From NCBI GenBank assembly GCA_963751335.1, contig CAVVUB010000004.1, positions 186,001-250,000 of the forward strand: a DNA stretch of 64,000 nt. The letters are read 5' to 3'. Positions 8,856 to 17,843 of this stretch are shown piece by piece. The translations under genes were made by a program, and so were the position numbers. This stretch comes from Bog-473 sp963751335 (GTDB taxonomy: Bacteria > Actinomycetota > Acidimicrobiia > Acidimicrobiales > RAAP-2). Under the pieces are notes generated by a model that was not told where the DNA came from, made no database searches, and saw only the letters and a list, made by a program, of their open reading frames with translations. Positions within the stretch are counted from its first letter, which is position 1. Every line of letters begins with the position of its first letter.

Positions 8856-10532
8856 TCAGGCCGGCGGAGCTTCCGGGCCGCCGGCCAGGCTGGTCACCGC
8901 CTCGTTGACCGTCGAGAACAACCGCTCCTCGCCTATGTGCTCGAGCAGGCCACCCCGCTGCAACGTCTCGCGCAGATGGTCGCTCGCCCGGGCGACGCCG
9001 AAGACGATGTGCTTGCGTGCGCAGGCGTCGAGGACCCGTCCGAGCGCACGCGATCCGGTGAAGTCCACGTCGGTCATGCCGATGGCGTCGAGCACGACGA
9101 TCCTCGTCGTGCCGGGCGCCCGCGCCACGGCGTCGGCCATCTGCTCGCGGAAATTGGTCGCGTTGGCGTACCAGAGGGGAGTGGCGAAGAGGACGGCCAG
9201 CACACCAGTCTGCTGGGCTGCGTCATGGTCGGCCTGGAGGGGGGTCCAACTGGTCGTCCCGGCCACGCGGCCGAGCACGGCCAGCTGGGACTGGGCACTC
9301 CGGCGGATGCGGTCGAGCATGGCCAAGACGACGGCCACCGCGATCCCCTGCTCTACCCCGACCAACGCGACCGTGAGGAGCGTGATCAGGGCCAACGCAA
9401 ACTCGAGCAGGGAGAAGCGGGCGATGGCCGAAAGGTCGTGCAGGTTGAAGAGCCGCCCGGCCACGAAGATCAAGATGGCGGCCAGGGTGGCCAAGGGGAC
9501 GTCCTTGAAGATCCCGGCGAAGGGAATCAGGAAGATGATCACGAGGGCGGCGCCCAAGGGGCCCGCCTGGGTGCGGCCACCCGCGGCGGCCACCGCACCG
9601 GTGCGGGGTGGGCTGGCGTCGACCGGGAACGACCCGGACAGTCCGGCCAGCACGCTCCCGCCCCCGACGGCGAGGAAGTCGCGCCCGGCGTCGACGTCGT
9701 AGCCGCCCAGGTCGGCGAAGGCCCGGGTGGTGGCCGCCGTCTGGGTGACCACCACCAGGGCGACCACCGCCGCCAGCGGGACCAGGCTCTGAAGCGTCGC
9801 CCAGGACAGGCCGGACAGGCCGAGGTGCGGCGGCCCCGCCTTGATCGTGCCCAGCACGGGGACGCCGTGGGCCTCGAGGTCGAGGGCAGCGACCAGCGCG
9901 GTGGAGAGGACCATGCCGATGAGCGCGCCCGGGATGCGCCGGTCGATGCGTCCGGCCACCACGAGCAGGGCCAACACACCCAACCCGATGGCCAGGGCCC
10001 AGCCGTTGGCCTGGCCGAGATGGCCGAGGACGTAGGCCACCCGGTGCTGGTTGGTCCCGCCGGTGGGAGGGAGCCCGAAGAAGTCGGGTAGCTGGTGCGC
10101 CACGATGATCAAGGCGACCCCGCAGAGGAATCCGGTGATGATCGGCGCGGAGAGGAATTCGGCGATCCAGCCCAACCGCAAAAGGCTGACCAGCATCACG
10201 AAGATGCCCACCATGACGGCGAGGACGGCGACCTTCTGCGCGTACTCGGGGCTGCCGCTCAGGGCCAGGTGGGCCACGCCGGCCGCGAAGAGCGGCGCGA
10301 TGGTCGAGTCGGCACCGACCGACATCTGCGGGTTGGAACCGAGCAGCGCGAAGACGACCGTGCCGGCCACGAACGCGTAGAAGCCCGTGATGGGTGGCAT
10401 GCCGGCCAGTCGGGACGTCGCCAGCTGCTCGGGGACGGCGATGACGAGCAGGGTCAGCCCCGCCACCAGGTCGGCCCCGACCCACGAACGCCGGTAGCCA
10501 CGGAGCGATGGGAAGAGCATGGGCCGCGACAT
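8856..10532 (-). CDS. SulP-family anion transporter with C-terminal STAS domain
   Basis: The start is ATG 10532 (MSRPMLFPSLRGYRRSWVGA), giving about 558 residues; an ATG at 10595 lies inside the direct-repeat array and is unlikely. The first 400 residues contain about 12 hydrophobic segments typical of SLC26/SulP carriers, including the entry signature DLVAGLTLLVIAVPEQLATS and GADSTIAPLFA. The last 130 residues form a STAS domain with VLDAIGMTDVDFTGSRALG, where Asp-x-Thr-Gly is the conserved loop. Substrates of bacterial SulP proteins include sulfate, bicarbonate and C4-dicarboxylates, and none can be chosen from sequence. It diverges from the PLP-enzyme gene across a striking 17-18 bp tandem repeat that may control both. 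Confidence 0.9.
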   Translation of the reverse strand: MSRPMLFPSLRGYRRSWVGADLVAGLTLLVIAVPEQLATSRLAGMPPITGFYAFVAGTVVFALLGSNPQMSVGADSTIAPLFAAGVAHLALSGSPEYAQKVAVLAVMVGIFVMLVSLLRLGWIAEFLSAPIITGFLCGVALIIVAHQLPDFFGLPPTGGTNQHRVAYVLGHLGQANGWALAIGLGVLALLVVAGRIDRRIPGALIGMVLSTALVAALDLEAHGVPVLGTIKAGPPHLGLSGLSWATLQSLVPLAAVVALVVVTQTAATTRAFADLGGYDVDAGRDFLAVGGGSVLAGLSGSFPVDASPPRTGAVAAAGGRTQAGPLGAALVIIFLIPFAGIFKDVPLATLAAILIFVAGRLFNLHDLSAIARFSLLEFALALITLLTVALVGVEQGIAVAVVLAMLDRIRRSAQSQLAVLGRVAGTTSWTPLQADHDAAQQTGVLAVLFATPLWYANATNFREQMADAVARAPGTTRIVVLDAIGMTDVDFTGSRALGRVLDACARKHIVFGVARASDHLRETLQRGGLLEHIGEERLFSTVNEAVTSLAGGPEAPPA

Positions 10533-10567
10533 CGGGGGCCATCTTCGCCCAGCCGGCCGTTCCGCCG

Positions 10568-10650
10568 GATGGACCCAATCACCCGATGGACCCAATCACC
10601 CGATGGACCCAAATGACCCGATGGACCAATTGACCCGATGGACCAATTGA
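10568..10650. repeat. five-copy 17-18 bp direct repeat between divergent genes
   Basis: The core GATGGACC begins at 10568, 10585, 10602, 10620 and 10637, giving periods of 17, 17, 18 and 17 bases. The unit is close to CCCGATGGACCCAATCA; the last two copies end in CAATTGA instead. The array covers the upstream side of sulP (start 10532, minus) and ends 75 bases before the PLP-enzyme start (10725, plus). A period near 1.7 helical turns, copy-to-copy conservation and a divergent-promoter position suggest a multi-site operator rather than a CRISPR or minisatellite. No regulator is encoded immediately beside it. Confidence 0.8.
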
Positions 10651-10724
10651 GTTGTCTAGTGTCGAACCGACTGCCGGGGCGCCGGGGCGGCCGCCGTCCG
10701 CGACCGCTCCAAGGAGGCCCGACG

Positions 10725-12119
10725 ATGAGCGACTATCCCTACGCCGACCGCTTCGCCATCAACCGCACGTTGCCCGAGCACGGCATGACGCGCCAACAGG
10801 TGCTCGACGAGCTGCGCACCATGGCCACGGAGGAAGACGCCTTCTGGGAGACGGGCAAGTGCTCCGGGACGATGTACTGCGGGGACCACGAGCACTACCA
10901 CTTCATGAACGAGGCCTTCGGGCTCTTCGCCCACGTCAACGTCCTCCAGCGCGACATGTGTCCGAGTGCCACCAAGTTCGAGGCGGAGATCATCGCCATG
11001 ACGCTCGGGCTCCAGTCGGGCGCTGCCGCCTCGGCGGCCGGCGATGAACCGTGCGGGCTGGTCACCACCGGCGGCACCGGGAGCATCCTGCATGCCGTTC
11101 TGGCCTACCGCGAGGACGCGGCGCAAAGCCGCGGCGTGACCCGGCCCAACCTGATCAAACCCGAAACGGCCCACCCCGCCTTCGACAAGGCCTGCCACCT
11201 CTTCGGGGTGGAGCTCCGGCGGGCCCCGGTCGATCCGCTCACCACCCAGGTGGATCTCGACTGGGTGCGCGCGCACGTCGACGACCAGACGGTGGCCCTG
11301 ATCGGCTCGGCCTGCAACTACGGTTACGGCACCGTCGATCCCATCGCCGAGCTTTCGGACCTCGCCCTCGAGCGCGGCATCGGCCTGCACGTCGACGGCT
11401 GCCTGGGCGGGTTCATCCTGCCTTTCGGCCGCGAGCTCGGCTACGACATCGAGGCCTTCGACTACACGATCCCGGGGGTGACGTCGATCTCGGCCGACAC
11501 CCACAAGTACGGCTACGCCTTCAAGGGCTCGTCCGTGCTCACCTTCCGCACCAAGGCGCTGCGCAACGCGCAGTACTTCTACCTGACCGACTGGAGCGGG
11601 GGGAAGTACACCTCGCCCGGCATGGAGGGCTCGCGTTCGGGCGGCCTCATCGCCGCCACCTGGGCCGCCATGGTCCAGATCGGCCACGCCGGCTACCTCG
11701 AGTACGCCCGGCAGATCTTCGAGACCTCCGTCGCCATGCAAGAGGCGGTCACCGCCCACCCCGAGCTGCGCCTGGTGGGCAAGCCCACCTTCCTCTTCTC
11801 CTTCACCTCCGACGAATTCGACATCTACCACGTAAACGACTTCATGCGGACGAGGGGCTGGCGCTTCAACGGCCAGCAGTACCCCAACGCGTTGCACATG
11901 GCGGTCACCCGGCCCCAGACCCAGGCCCAGGTGGTGCCCGAGTTCGTGACCGACCTGGCCGACGGCGTCGCCTACGCCAAGGCGCACGCCGGCGAGGCCC
12001 CCAGGTCGGGCGCCATCTACGGCGGCGTGGCCGGGGGGATGACCGAGGAGGCGGACGAGTTCATCCGGGCCGTGATGGCCGACATGCTCGACGGCCAGTC
12101 GGCTCTGCCCGCCTCGTGA
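10725..12119 (+). CDS. PLP-dependent lyase/decarboxylase, sphingosine-1-phosphate-lyase-like
   Basis: ATG 10725 follows AAGGAGG by seven bases, giving 464 residues. Group II decarboxylase-fold hallmarks are present: the substrate-side EAFGLFAHVN, the PLP phosphate-binding GLVTTGGTGSILHAVLAYR, the PLP-stacking region KPETAHPAFDKACHLFGVEL, the Asp of GIGLHVDGCLGGF and the Schiff-base lysine in SADTHKYGYAFKGSSV. The HVDGCLGGF/DTHKYG pair is more like sphingosine-phosphate lyases and tyrosine/glutamate decarboxylases than aspartate decarboxylases. Family members cleave phosphorylated long-chain bases or decarboxylate amino acids, and the substrate here is not determined. It is coupled by a GTGA overlap to the following gene, and a five-copy direct repeat lies upstream. 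Confidence 0.85.
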   Translation: MSDYPYADRFAINRTLPEHGMTRQQVLDELRTMATEEDAFWETGKCSGTMYCGDHEHYHFMNEAFGLFAHVNVLQRDMCPSATKFEAEIIAMTLGLQSGAAASAAGDEPCGLVTTGGTGSILHAVLAYREDAAQSRGVTRPNLIKPETAHPAFDKACHLFGVELRRAPVDPLTTQVDLDWVRAHVDDQTVALIGSACNYGYGTVDPIAELSDLALERGIGLHVDGCLGGFILPFGRELGYDIEAFDYTIPGVTSISADTHKYGYAFKGSSVLTFRTKALRNAQYFYLTDWSGGKYTSPGMEGSRSGGLIAATWAAMVQIGHAGYLEYARQIFETSVAMQEAVTAHPELRLVGKPTFLFSFTSDEFDIYHVNDFMRTRGWRFNGQQYPNALHMAVTRPQTQAQVVPEFVTDLADGVAYAKAHAGEAPRSGAIYGGVAGGMTEEADEFIRAVMADMLDGQSALPAS

Positions 12120-12724
12120 GCCCGGCCGCGGTGCCGGGCGCCCCGGTCGAGTGGGTCGCCGGTTGCCTCGCCGCGCAGCATGCGCTGATCGACGATCTGG
12201 CCGGGCTGACCGACGACGCGGCCCGTCAACCCAGCCGGCTGCCGGGCTGGAGTGTCGGGCACCTGCTCACCCACATCGCCCGCAACGGCGACAGCGTGGT
12301 GTGGCGCCTCGAGGGTGCGGCCCGAGGTGAGCTGCGCGACCAGTATCCCGGTGGCCTCGAGCAGCGCCGCGCCGACATCGAGACCGGGGCCAACCGCCCC
12401 GCCGCGGCGCTGGTGGCCGACGTCGTCGCGAGTTCCGACGCGGTGGCGCAGGTCATGGCCGAGCTGCCCGACCCGGCCTGGGACGCGCCCTCGCGCACCT
12501 CGCGCGGCGTCGTGGAGGACTCGCGGGACTGCGTGTTCTCGCGCTGGCGGGAGGTGGCCGTGCACCACGGCGACCTCGGCGTCGGGGTGGTGCCGTTGCC
12601 GGCGCCGCTGGTGGAGGAGTGGTTGGCCCGCGAGCTGCCCCTCCTCGGCCGACGGACCGACCCGGCCCAGCTCCTGGCCTGGGTCATCGGGCGGGCCGAC
12701 GCGCCCGAGCTCAGCCCGTGGTGA
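12116..12724 (+). CDS. mycothiol-dependent maleylpyruvate isomerase family protein
   Basis: GTG 12116 overlaps the preceding stop (GTGA) and gives 202 residues. The N-terminal part matches the DinB-like metal-binding maleylpyruvate isomerase N-terminal domain: PSRLPGWSVGHLLTHIARNG, with His in the HLLTH helix, then FSRWREVAVHHGDLGVG, whose histidines complete the three-His divalent metal site of the fold. The family uses mycothiol as cofactor to isomerise or conjugate small electrophiles, so it supports an actinobacterial host. Its coupling to a PLP lyase suggests removal of a reactive aldehyde product, which is inference. Its 3' end overlaps the convergent lipoprotein gene by 14 bases. Confidence 0.8.
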   Translation: MSPAAVPGAPVEWVAGCLAAQHALIDDLAGLTDDAARQPSRLPGWSVGHLLTHIARNGDSVVWRLEGAARGELRDQYPGGLEQRRADIETGANRPAAALVADVVASSDAVAQVMAELPDPAWDAPSRTSRGVVEDSRDCVFSRWREVAVHHGDLGVGVVPLPAPLVEEWLARELPLLGRRTDPAQLLAWVIGRADAPELSPW

Positions 12725-13751
12725 CGCGCGAACCCGAGATGAAGGCGTTGCCGGCCCGGTCCACCGCGACGCAGTAGGTCGTGGTCGGGCAGGAGATCGC
12801 GCTCAGCCCATGGCCGTGGTCGATCGTGGCGCCCGGGCTCCAGGTGTTCCCGTTCCAGCCGAAGACCCGTCCGACGGAGTCCACAGCCCGGCACAAGGTG
12901 GTCGTCGGGCAGGACACGCCGGTGAGGCCTCCCGCATTGGTGCCGGTGACCACCGGTTCGCTGGCAATGGACTGGGGCGCCGAGAAGGCCGTCCCGTTCC
13001 AGGTCAGGACGGCGCCACTGCTGTCGACCAATACGCAGAAGGTGGTCGTGGCGCAGGAGACCGCATTGAGCTGCCCCCCACTGTCGGCGTCGCCCGGCTG
13101 GGTCCACCCGCTGCCGTCCCACACCGAGGGCCCGCCCTCGGCCGCCATGCAGAAGGTCGGCGAGACGCAGGAGATCTGGTTGGCCGCTCCCCAGGCGCCC
13201 AGGTTGCCGCTCCAGCTGCCGCCGCGCAGGGCGAACGAGTTCCCCTCGCCGTCGATGGTGATGCAGAAGTCGGGGCCGGTGCAGTCGACCGCGGTGAAAC
13301 CCTGAGCCGACTCGATGGTGGTGGGCGCCCCCCAGCTGGTGCCGTTGAAGAGGGCCACCTGGTTGAGGCTCGGCGCGGCGGCGCAGAACGACGTGGTGGG
13401 GCACGAGAGGTACGAGACGCCCGCGGGGGCGGGGGAAGGCACGGCCGGACCGAGCGCCCTGACCCGGGTGAAGTCGAGCCCGTAGGTCAGACCTTTCGAG
13501 GAGCCCATGACGCAGTTCTGGGCGGAGGGACAGGACACCGCCGTGAGGATGGTCCCCGGCGCGACGCGGACGGCCGCCGACCAGATCCCCACCGCTGCGT
13601 TGCCGGCCGCCGTCGTGGTGGTGGTGGTGGAGCGCGTCGACGTGGTTGTCGTCGTGGTGGCCCCCGATGTGGAGGGGCGGGAACTGCACGCGCCGGCCAA
13701 CAGCGCGGTGAGGACGAGCGTCAGCGCGACGGCGGGCGTCCGTCCCCGCAC
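12711..13751 (-). CDS. secreted lipoprotein with seven C-x5-C repeats (predicted seven-bladed propeller)
   Basis: The 346-residue precursor starts at GTG 13751, which directly abuts the stop of the Lrp/AsnC gene. A hydrophobic signal segment ends in a lipobox-like LLAGAC (Cys22), followed by a Thr/Ser-rich linker (about 27-50). Seven repeats follow with cysteine pairs at 74/80, 117/123, 157/163, 195/201, 233/239, 281/287 and 321/327, each in a context like AVSCPTTxFCxAVD and spaced 38-48 residues apart. Seven such units would fit a seven-bladed propeller with one disulfide per blade. Similar repeats are common in exported proteins of Acidimicrobiia and Thermoleophilia, function unknown. No catalytic residues are recognisable. 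Confidence 0.75.
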   Translation of the reverse strand: MRGRTPAVALTLVLTALLAGACSSRPSTSGATTTTTTSTRSTTTTTTAAGNAAVGIWSAAVRVAPGTILTAVSCPSAQNCVMGSSKGLTYGLDFTRVRALGPAVPSPAPAGVSYLSCPTTSFCAAAPSLNQVALFNGTSWGAPTTIESAQGFTAVDCTGPDFCITIDGEGNSFALRGGSWSGNLGAWGAANQISCVSPTFCMAAEGGPSVWDGSGWTQPGDADSGGQLNAVSCATTTFCVLVDSSGAVLTWNGTAFSAPQSIASEPVVTGTNAGGLTGVSCPTTTLCRAVDSVGRVFGWNGNTWSPGATIDHGHGLSAISCPTTTYCVAVDRAGNAFISGSRVTTG

Positions 13752-14228
13752 TTAGTGAACCGCGAGCCCGTTGGCCTCGAGAGCTCGGTGGCGCGACCAG
13801 GTATCGAGCACGATGAGCGTCTTGGTGCCGGTCACCCGGCCCCGTCGGCGCAGCTGCTCGATGACCTGTCCCAGTCGTTCGACGTCGGGCACCTGGAGCC
13901 AGACGAGCGCGTCGGGGTCGCCGGCGGTGGTGAACACCGCTTGGACCTCGGAGAGTTGCATGGCCGTTGCCTGAATCTCGTTCAGATCGGCGGTGCCGGC
14001 GAAGCGCACCTCGGTGAAGGCCTGGATCGGTCGCCCGGCCTTGCGGTGGTCGACCACGACGGTGTAGCCGGCGATCACTCCGGTGCGTTCCAAACGCTCG
14101 ATACGCCGTGTCACGGCCGATGCTGAGAGCGAGACCTGCTCGCCGATGTCGGCCATGGTGCGTCGCGCGTTTTGCGACAGCAATTCGATGATCTGATGAT
14201 CAATCGGGTCAAGCTCCTCGGTTCCCAT
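13752..14228 (-). CDS. Lrp/AsnC-family transcriptional regulator
   Basis: The 158-residue protein starts at ATG 14228 (MGTEELDPIDHQIIELLSQN); more upstream in-frame codons are open but have unlikely composition. The N-terminal AsnC-type winged helix includes RRTMADIGEQVSLSASAVTR as the helix-turn-helix and RIERLERTGVIAGYTVVVD as the wing. A C-terminal RAM ligand-sensing domain follows (AFTEVRFAGTADLNEI, VFTTAGDPDALVWLQVPDVE). Such regulators respond to amino acids and usually form octamers. Its stop is immediately followed by the start of the secreted lipoprotein gene, so the two are probably co-transcribed. The 91 bases between its start and the methyltransferase stop are the likely regulator promoter. 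Confidence 0.9.
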   Translation of the reverse strand: MGTEELDPIDHQIIELLSQNARRTMADIGEQVSLSASAVTRRIERLERTGVIAGYTVVVDHRKAGRPIQAFTEVRFAGTADLNEIQATAMQLSEVQAVFTTAGDPDALVWLQVPDVERLGQVIEQLRRRGRVTGTKTLIVLDTWSRHRALEANGLAVH

Positions 14229-14319
14229 GGCTCTAAGCCTAACGAAGCGACCCTCTCTCGCACATTCAGTGCATGCACTGATTGGTTGTTGTGGCTCCGT
14301 TCCGCGACTCAGCCGGTTC

Positions 14320-14901
14320 TCAGGACCCTTTGCGATGCACGGAAACTGCATAACTCGCAGGTTGCGTGAACGGGCGCCGGTCCCAGGTGGACCAGCGGTC
14401 TTCGAGAGTGAGCCCGACCTCCTCGGCCAGGCGGTCGTGTTCGGAGGACCCGAATCCCCCCGGTTGCAACGAGTAGCCGGCGATCAGGCGGCCGCCCGGT
14501 TCGAGCCAGCGGGCCGCGTTGGCCAGGACGCGCCCCTCGGTGCCCGGCTCCACGAAGATCAGCACGTTGCCCGCCATCACCACGAGGTCGAAGGTGCGCC
14601 CGAGGTCGAGCCCGGGGTCGGCCAGGTCTCCCTCGATCCAGCGCACGTCCGGCCCCTTGCCCCGCGCCGCGTCGAGCATGACCGGGTCGACGTCGAGTCC
14701 GATCACCTGCCGACCCCGCCGGTGCAACTCGAGCGCCACCCGCCCGGTGCCACAGCCGGCATCGAGCACGGACGAAGGATCGTAGGAATCGACCAGCGCG
14801 GCCTCACCGTGCACGTCGACGCCCGCGGCCTCGAGGCGGGTGAAGCGGGCGTCGTAGCCGGCACCCTTGGGCACGTCGCTGTCGTGCCAGCGGTCGGACA
14901 C
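14320..14901 (-). CDS. class I SAM-dependent methyltransferase
   Basis: The 193-residue protein has the complete class I core: motif I VLDAGCGTGRVALELHRRG, the acidic residue at the end of strand 2 in VIGLDVDPVMLDAARG, IEGDLADP as motif II, and FDLVVMAGNVLIFVEP followed by WLEPGGRLIAGYSLQPGG. The N-terminus MSDRWHDSDVPKGAGYDARF is a short substrate-side helix. This is the Methyltransf_11/25 type, and the small-molecule substrate is unknown. It is transcribed toward the Lrp/AsnC gene, 91 bases downstream. The frame is intact, unlike the neighbouring small secreted gene. Confidence 0.85.
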   Translation of the reverse strand: MSDRWHDSDVPKGAGYDARFTRLEAAGVDVHGEAALVDSYDPSSVLDAGCGTGRVALELHRRGRQVIGLDVDPVMLDAARGKGPDVRWIEGDLADPGLDLGRTFDLVVMAGNVLIFVEPGTEGRVLANAARWLEPGGRLIAGYSLQPGGFGSSEHDRLAEEVGLTLEDRWSTWDRRPFTQPASYAVSVHRKGS

Positions 14902-14930
14902 CGTCGTCGTTGGTCTCGAGCCCGGGTGGA

Positions 14931-15225
14931 CTACGGCGTGTCGGGGCTGGCGAGGATGGTGACCGTGCCGGCGCCGGCCGGCAGGGCGAGGGGGCTGGGC
15001 GACGGGTGGGCGGAGTACTTCACCATCTCGACGTTGCTCTTCCCGATCCCGAACAGGACACCAACACCTGCTTGGTCACGCAGTACCTCCCGTCACCCAA
15101 TACACGTGTCATCCACCTGGGACGACGCGGATGTGGCCGAGGCCGGCGCCGCCCCGAGCGAGAGGGCGCCCAGGCCGAGCACGGCGTCGGTGGCCGGGAC
15201 GATGCTCGCCGAGGGAATCCGCACG
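14931..15225 (-). pseudogene. small exported protein gene broken by two frame shifts
   Basis: Three minus-strand frames join into one sensible product of about 97 residues. GTG 15225 opens MRIPSASIVPATDAVLGLGA, then ALSLGAAPASATSASSQ (a signal peptide with an Ala-x-Ala cleavage site), then DDTCIGDGRYCVTKQVLVSC, SGSGKSNVEMVKYSAH and LALPAGAGTVTILASPDTP, ending at TAG 14931. Joining requires dropping one base of the CCC at 15096-15098 and adding one to the CCC at 15042-15044. I do not recognise the family; it has three cysteines and a Pro/Ser-rich end. It may be a real small secreted protein damaged by homopolymer errors, or a decayed gene. Confidence 0.4.
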
Positions 15226-15288
15226 GGACAGACGGTAGCCCCCTGCCACCCCGATTGAGCCCAATTGCGCCTGGTTAGGGTGGTTCTC

Positions 15289-16055
15289 GTGTGTCTCCTG
15301 GTCATGGCCTCGCGGCTGGCGCCGACCGAACCGCTGATCGTGGGGGCCAATCGCGACGAGCTGATGGAGCGGCCGGCCACGCCCATCACCGTCCTCGCGC
15401 CCAAAGCTCCAGCGCGTGCTGGGAGGACGCGACGAGCAGTCCGGGGGAACCTGGCTCGCCGTCAACGAGCACGGGGTGTGCGCCGGCCTCACCAACCAGC
15501 CCCTGGGCGACGCCAAGGATCCGTCCAAGCGCTCCCGCGGCGACCTTCCGCTCGCCCTGGCCCGGCACCGCAGCGCCACCGCCGCCGTCGAGGCCCTCGT
15601 CGCCGGCTACCGCCCCATGGACTACAACGGCTGCTGGCTCCTGGTCGGGGACCGCACCTCGCTGTGGTTCGTCGACTTCACCGACACCGACGGCGGCCCG
15701 GCTCGGGCCCGCCCGTTGGCACCGGGCGTCCACATCCTCGAGAACCGGGCCCTGGGCGAGCCCACTCCCAAGGTCGACCTCGTCCGCGCCGCCCTGGGGG
15801 AGCCATGCGGAGCGGACGCCATCGACACCGCCTTCCGTACGGTGCTGGCCGACCACCGCGTCCCCGAGGACGACGAGCGCCCCAACTCCGCCAACTGCGT
15901 GCACCTCGATACGTTCGGGACCCGGTCCTCCTGCCTGATCCGGGTGGGCGACGCCCCCTCCGTGCCGCGCATGTGGGTGGCTCCGGGCCCGCCGTGCACC
16001 ACCCCCTACGAGGACGTCGAGCGCGCTGTGGGAACGGGTGGAGCCGGCGGGCTGA
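15289..16055 (+). pseudogene. NRDE (TANGO2-like) family protein, frame broken twice
   Basis: GTG 15289 gives MCLLVMASRLAPTEPLIVGA followed by ANRDELMERPATPITVL, the canonical N-terminal Cys and the Asn-Arg-Asp-Glu signature of the family. The frame then breaks at AAA 15403-15405 and resumes one frame over with RVLGGRDEQSGGTWLAVNEH, VCAGLTNQPLGD and YNGCWLLVGDRTSLWFVDF. A second break near 16015-16022 restores a natural end (SALWERVEPAG, stop 16053-16055). Both breaks are cured by removing one base. TANGO2/NRDE proteins may act in heme or lipid handling, and the bacterial function is unclear. It converges with ettA with three bases between stops. Confidence 0.7.
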
Positions 16056-16058
16056 TTC

Positions 16059-17738
<1,680 letters not shown>

Positions 17739-17843
17739 GGCGACCAGTGTGCCCCACGAGCCGCGAGTGCGATGATCGTCCGACGCCACCGGGCTGCCGT
17801 CCGCAGGGCCGGGAAACGAAAGAAAGAACGAAATGGGGGCCGA

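Noticed and set aside
10568..10650. CRISPR array
   Set aside because: Units are contiguous 17-18 bp without spacers, and no cas genes are present.
10656..11987. A 443-codon minus-strand frame opposite the PLP enzyme
   Set aside because: Valine/glycine/histidine-rich antisense product; the plus-strand PLP enzyme has all family motifs and a strong ribosome-binding site.
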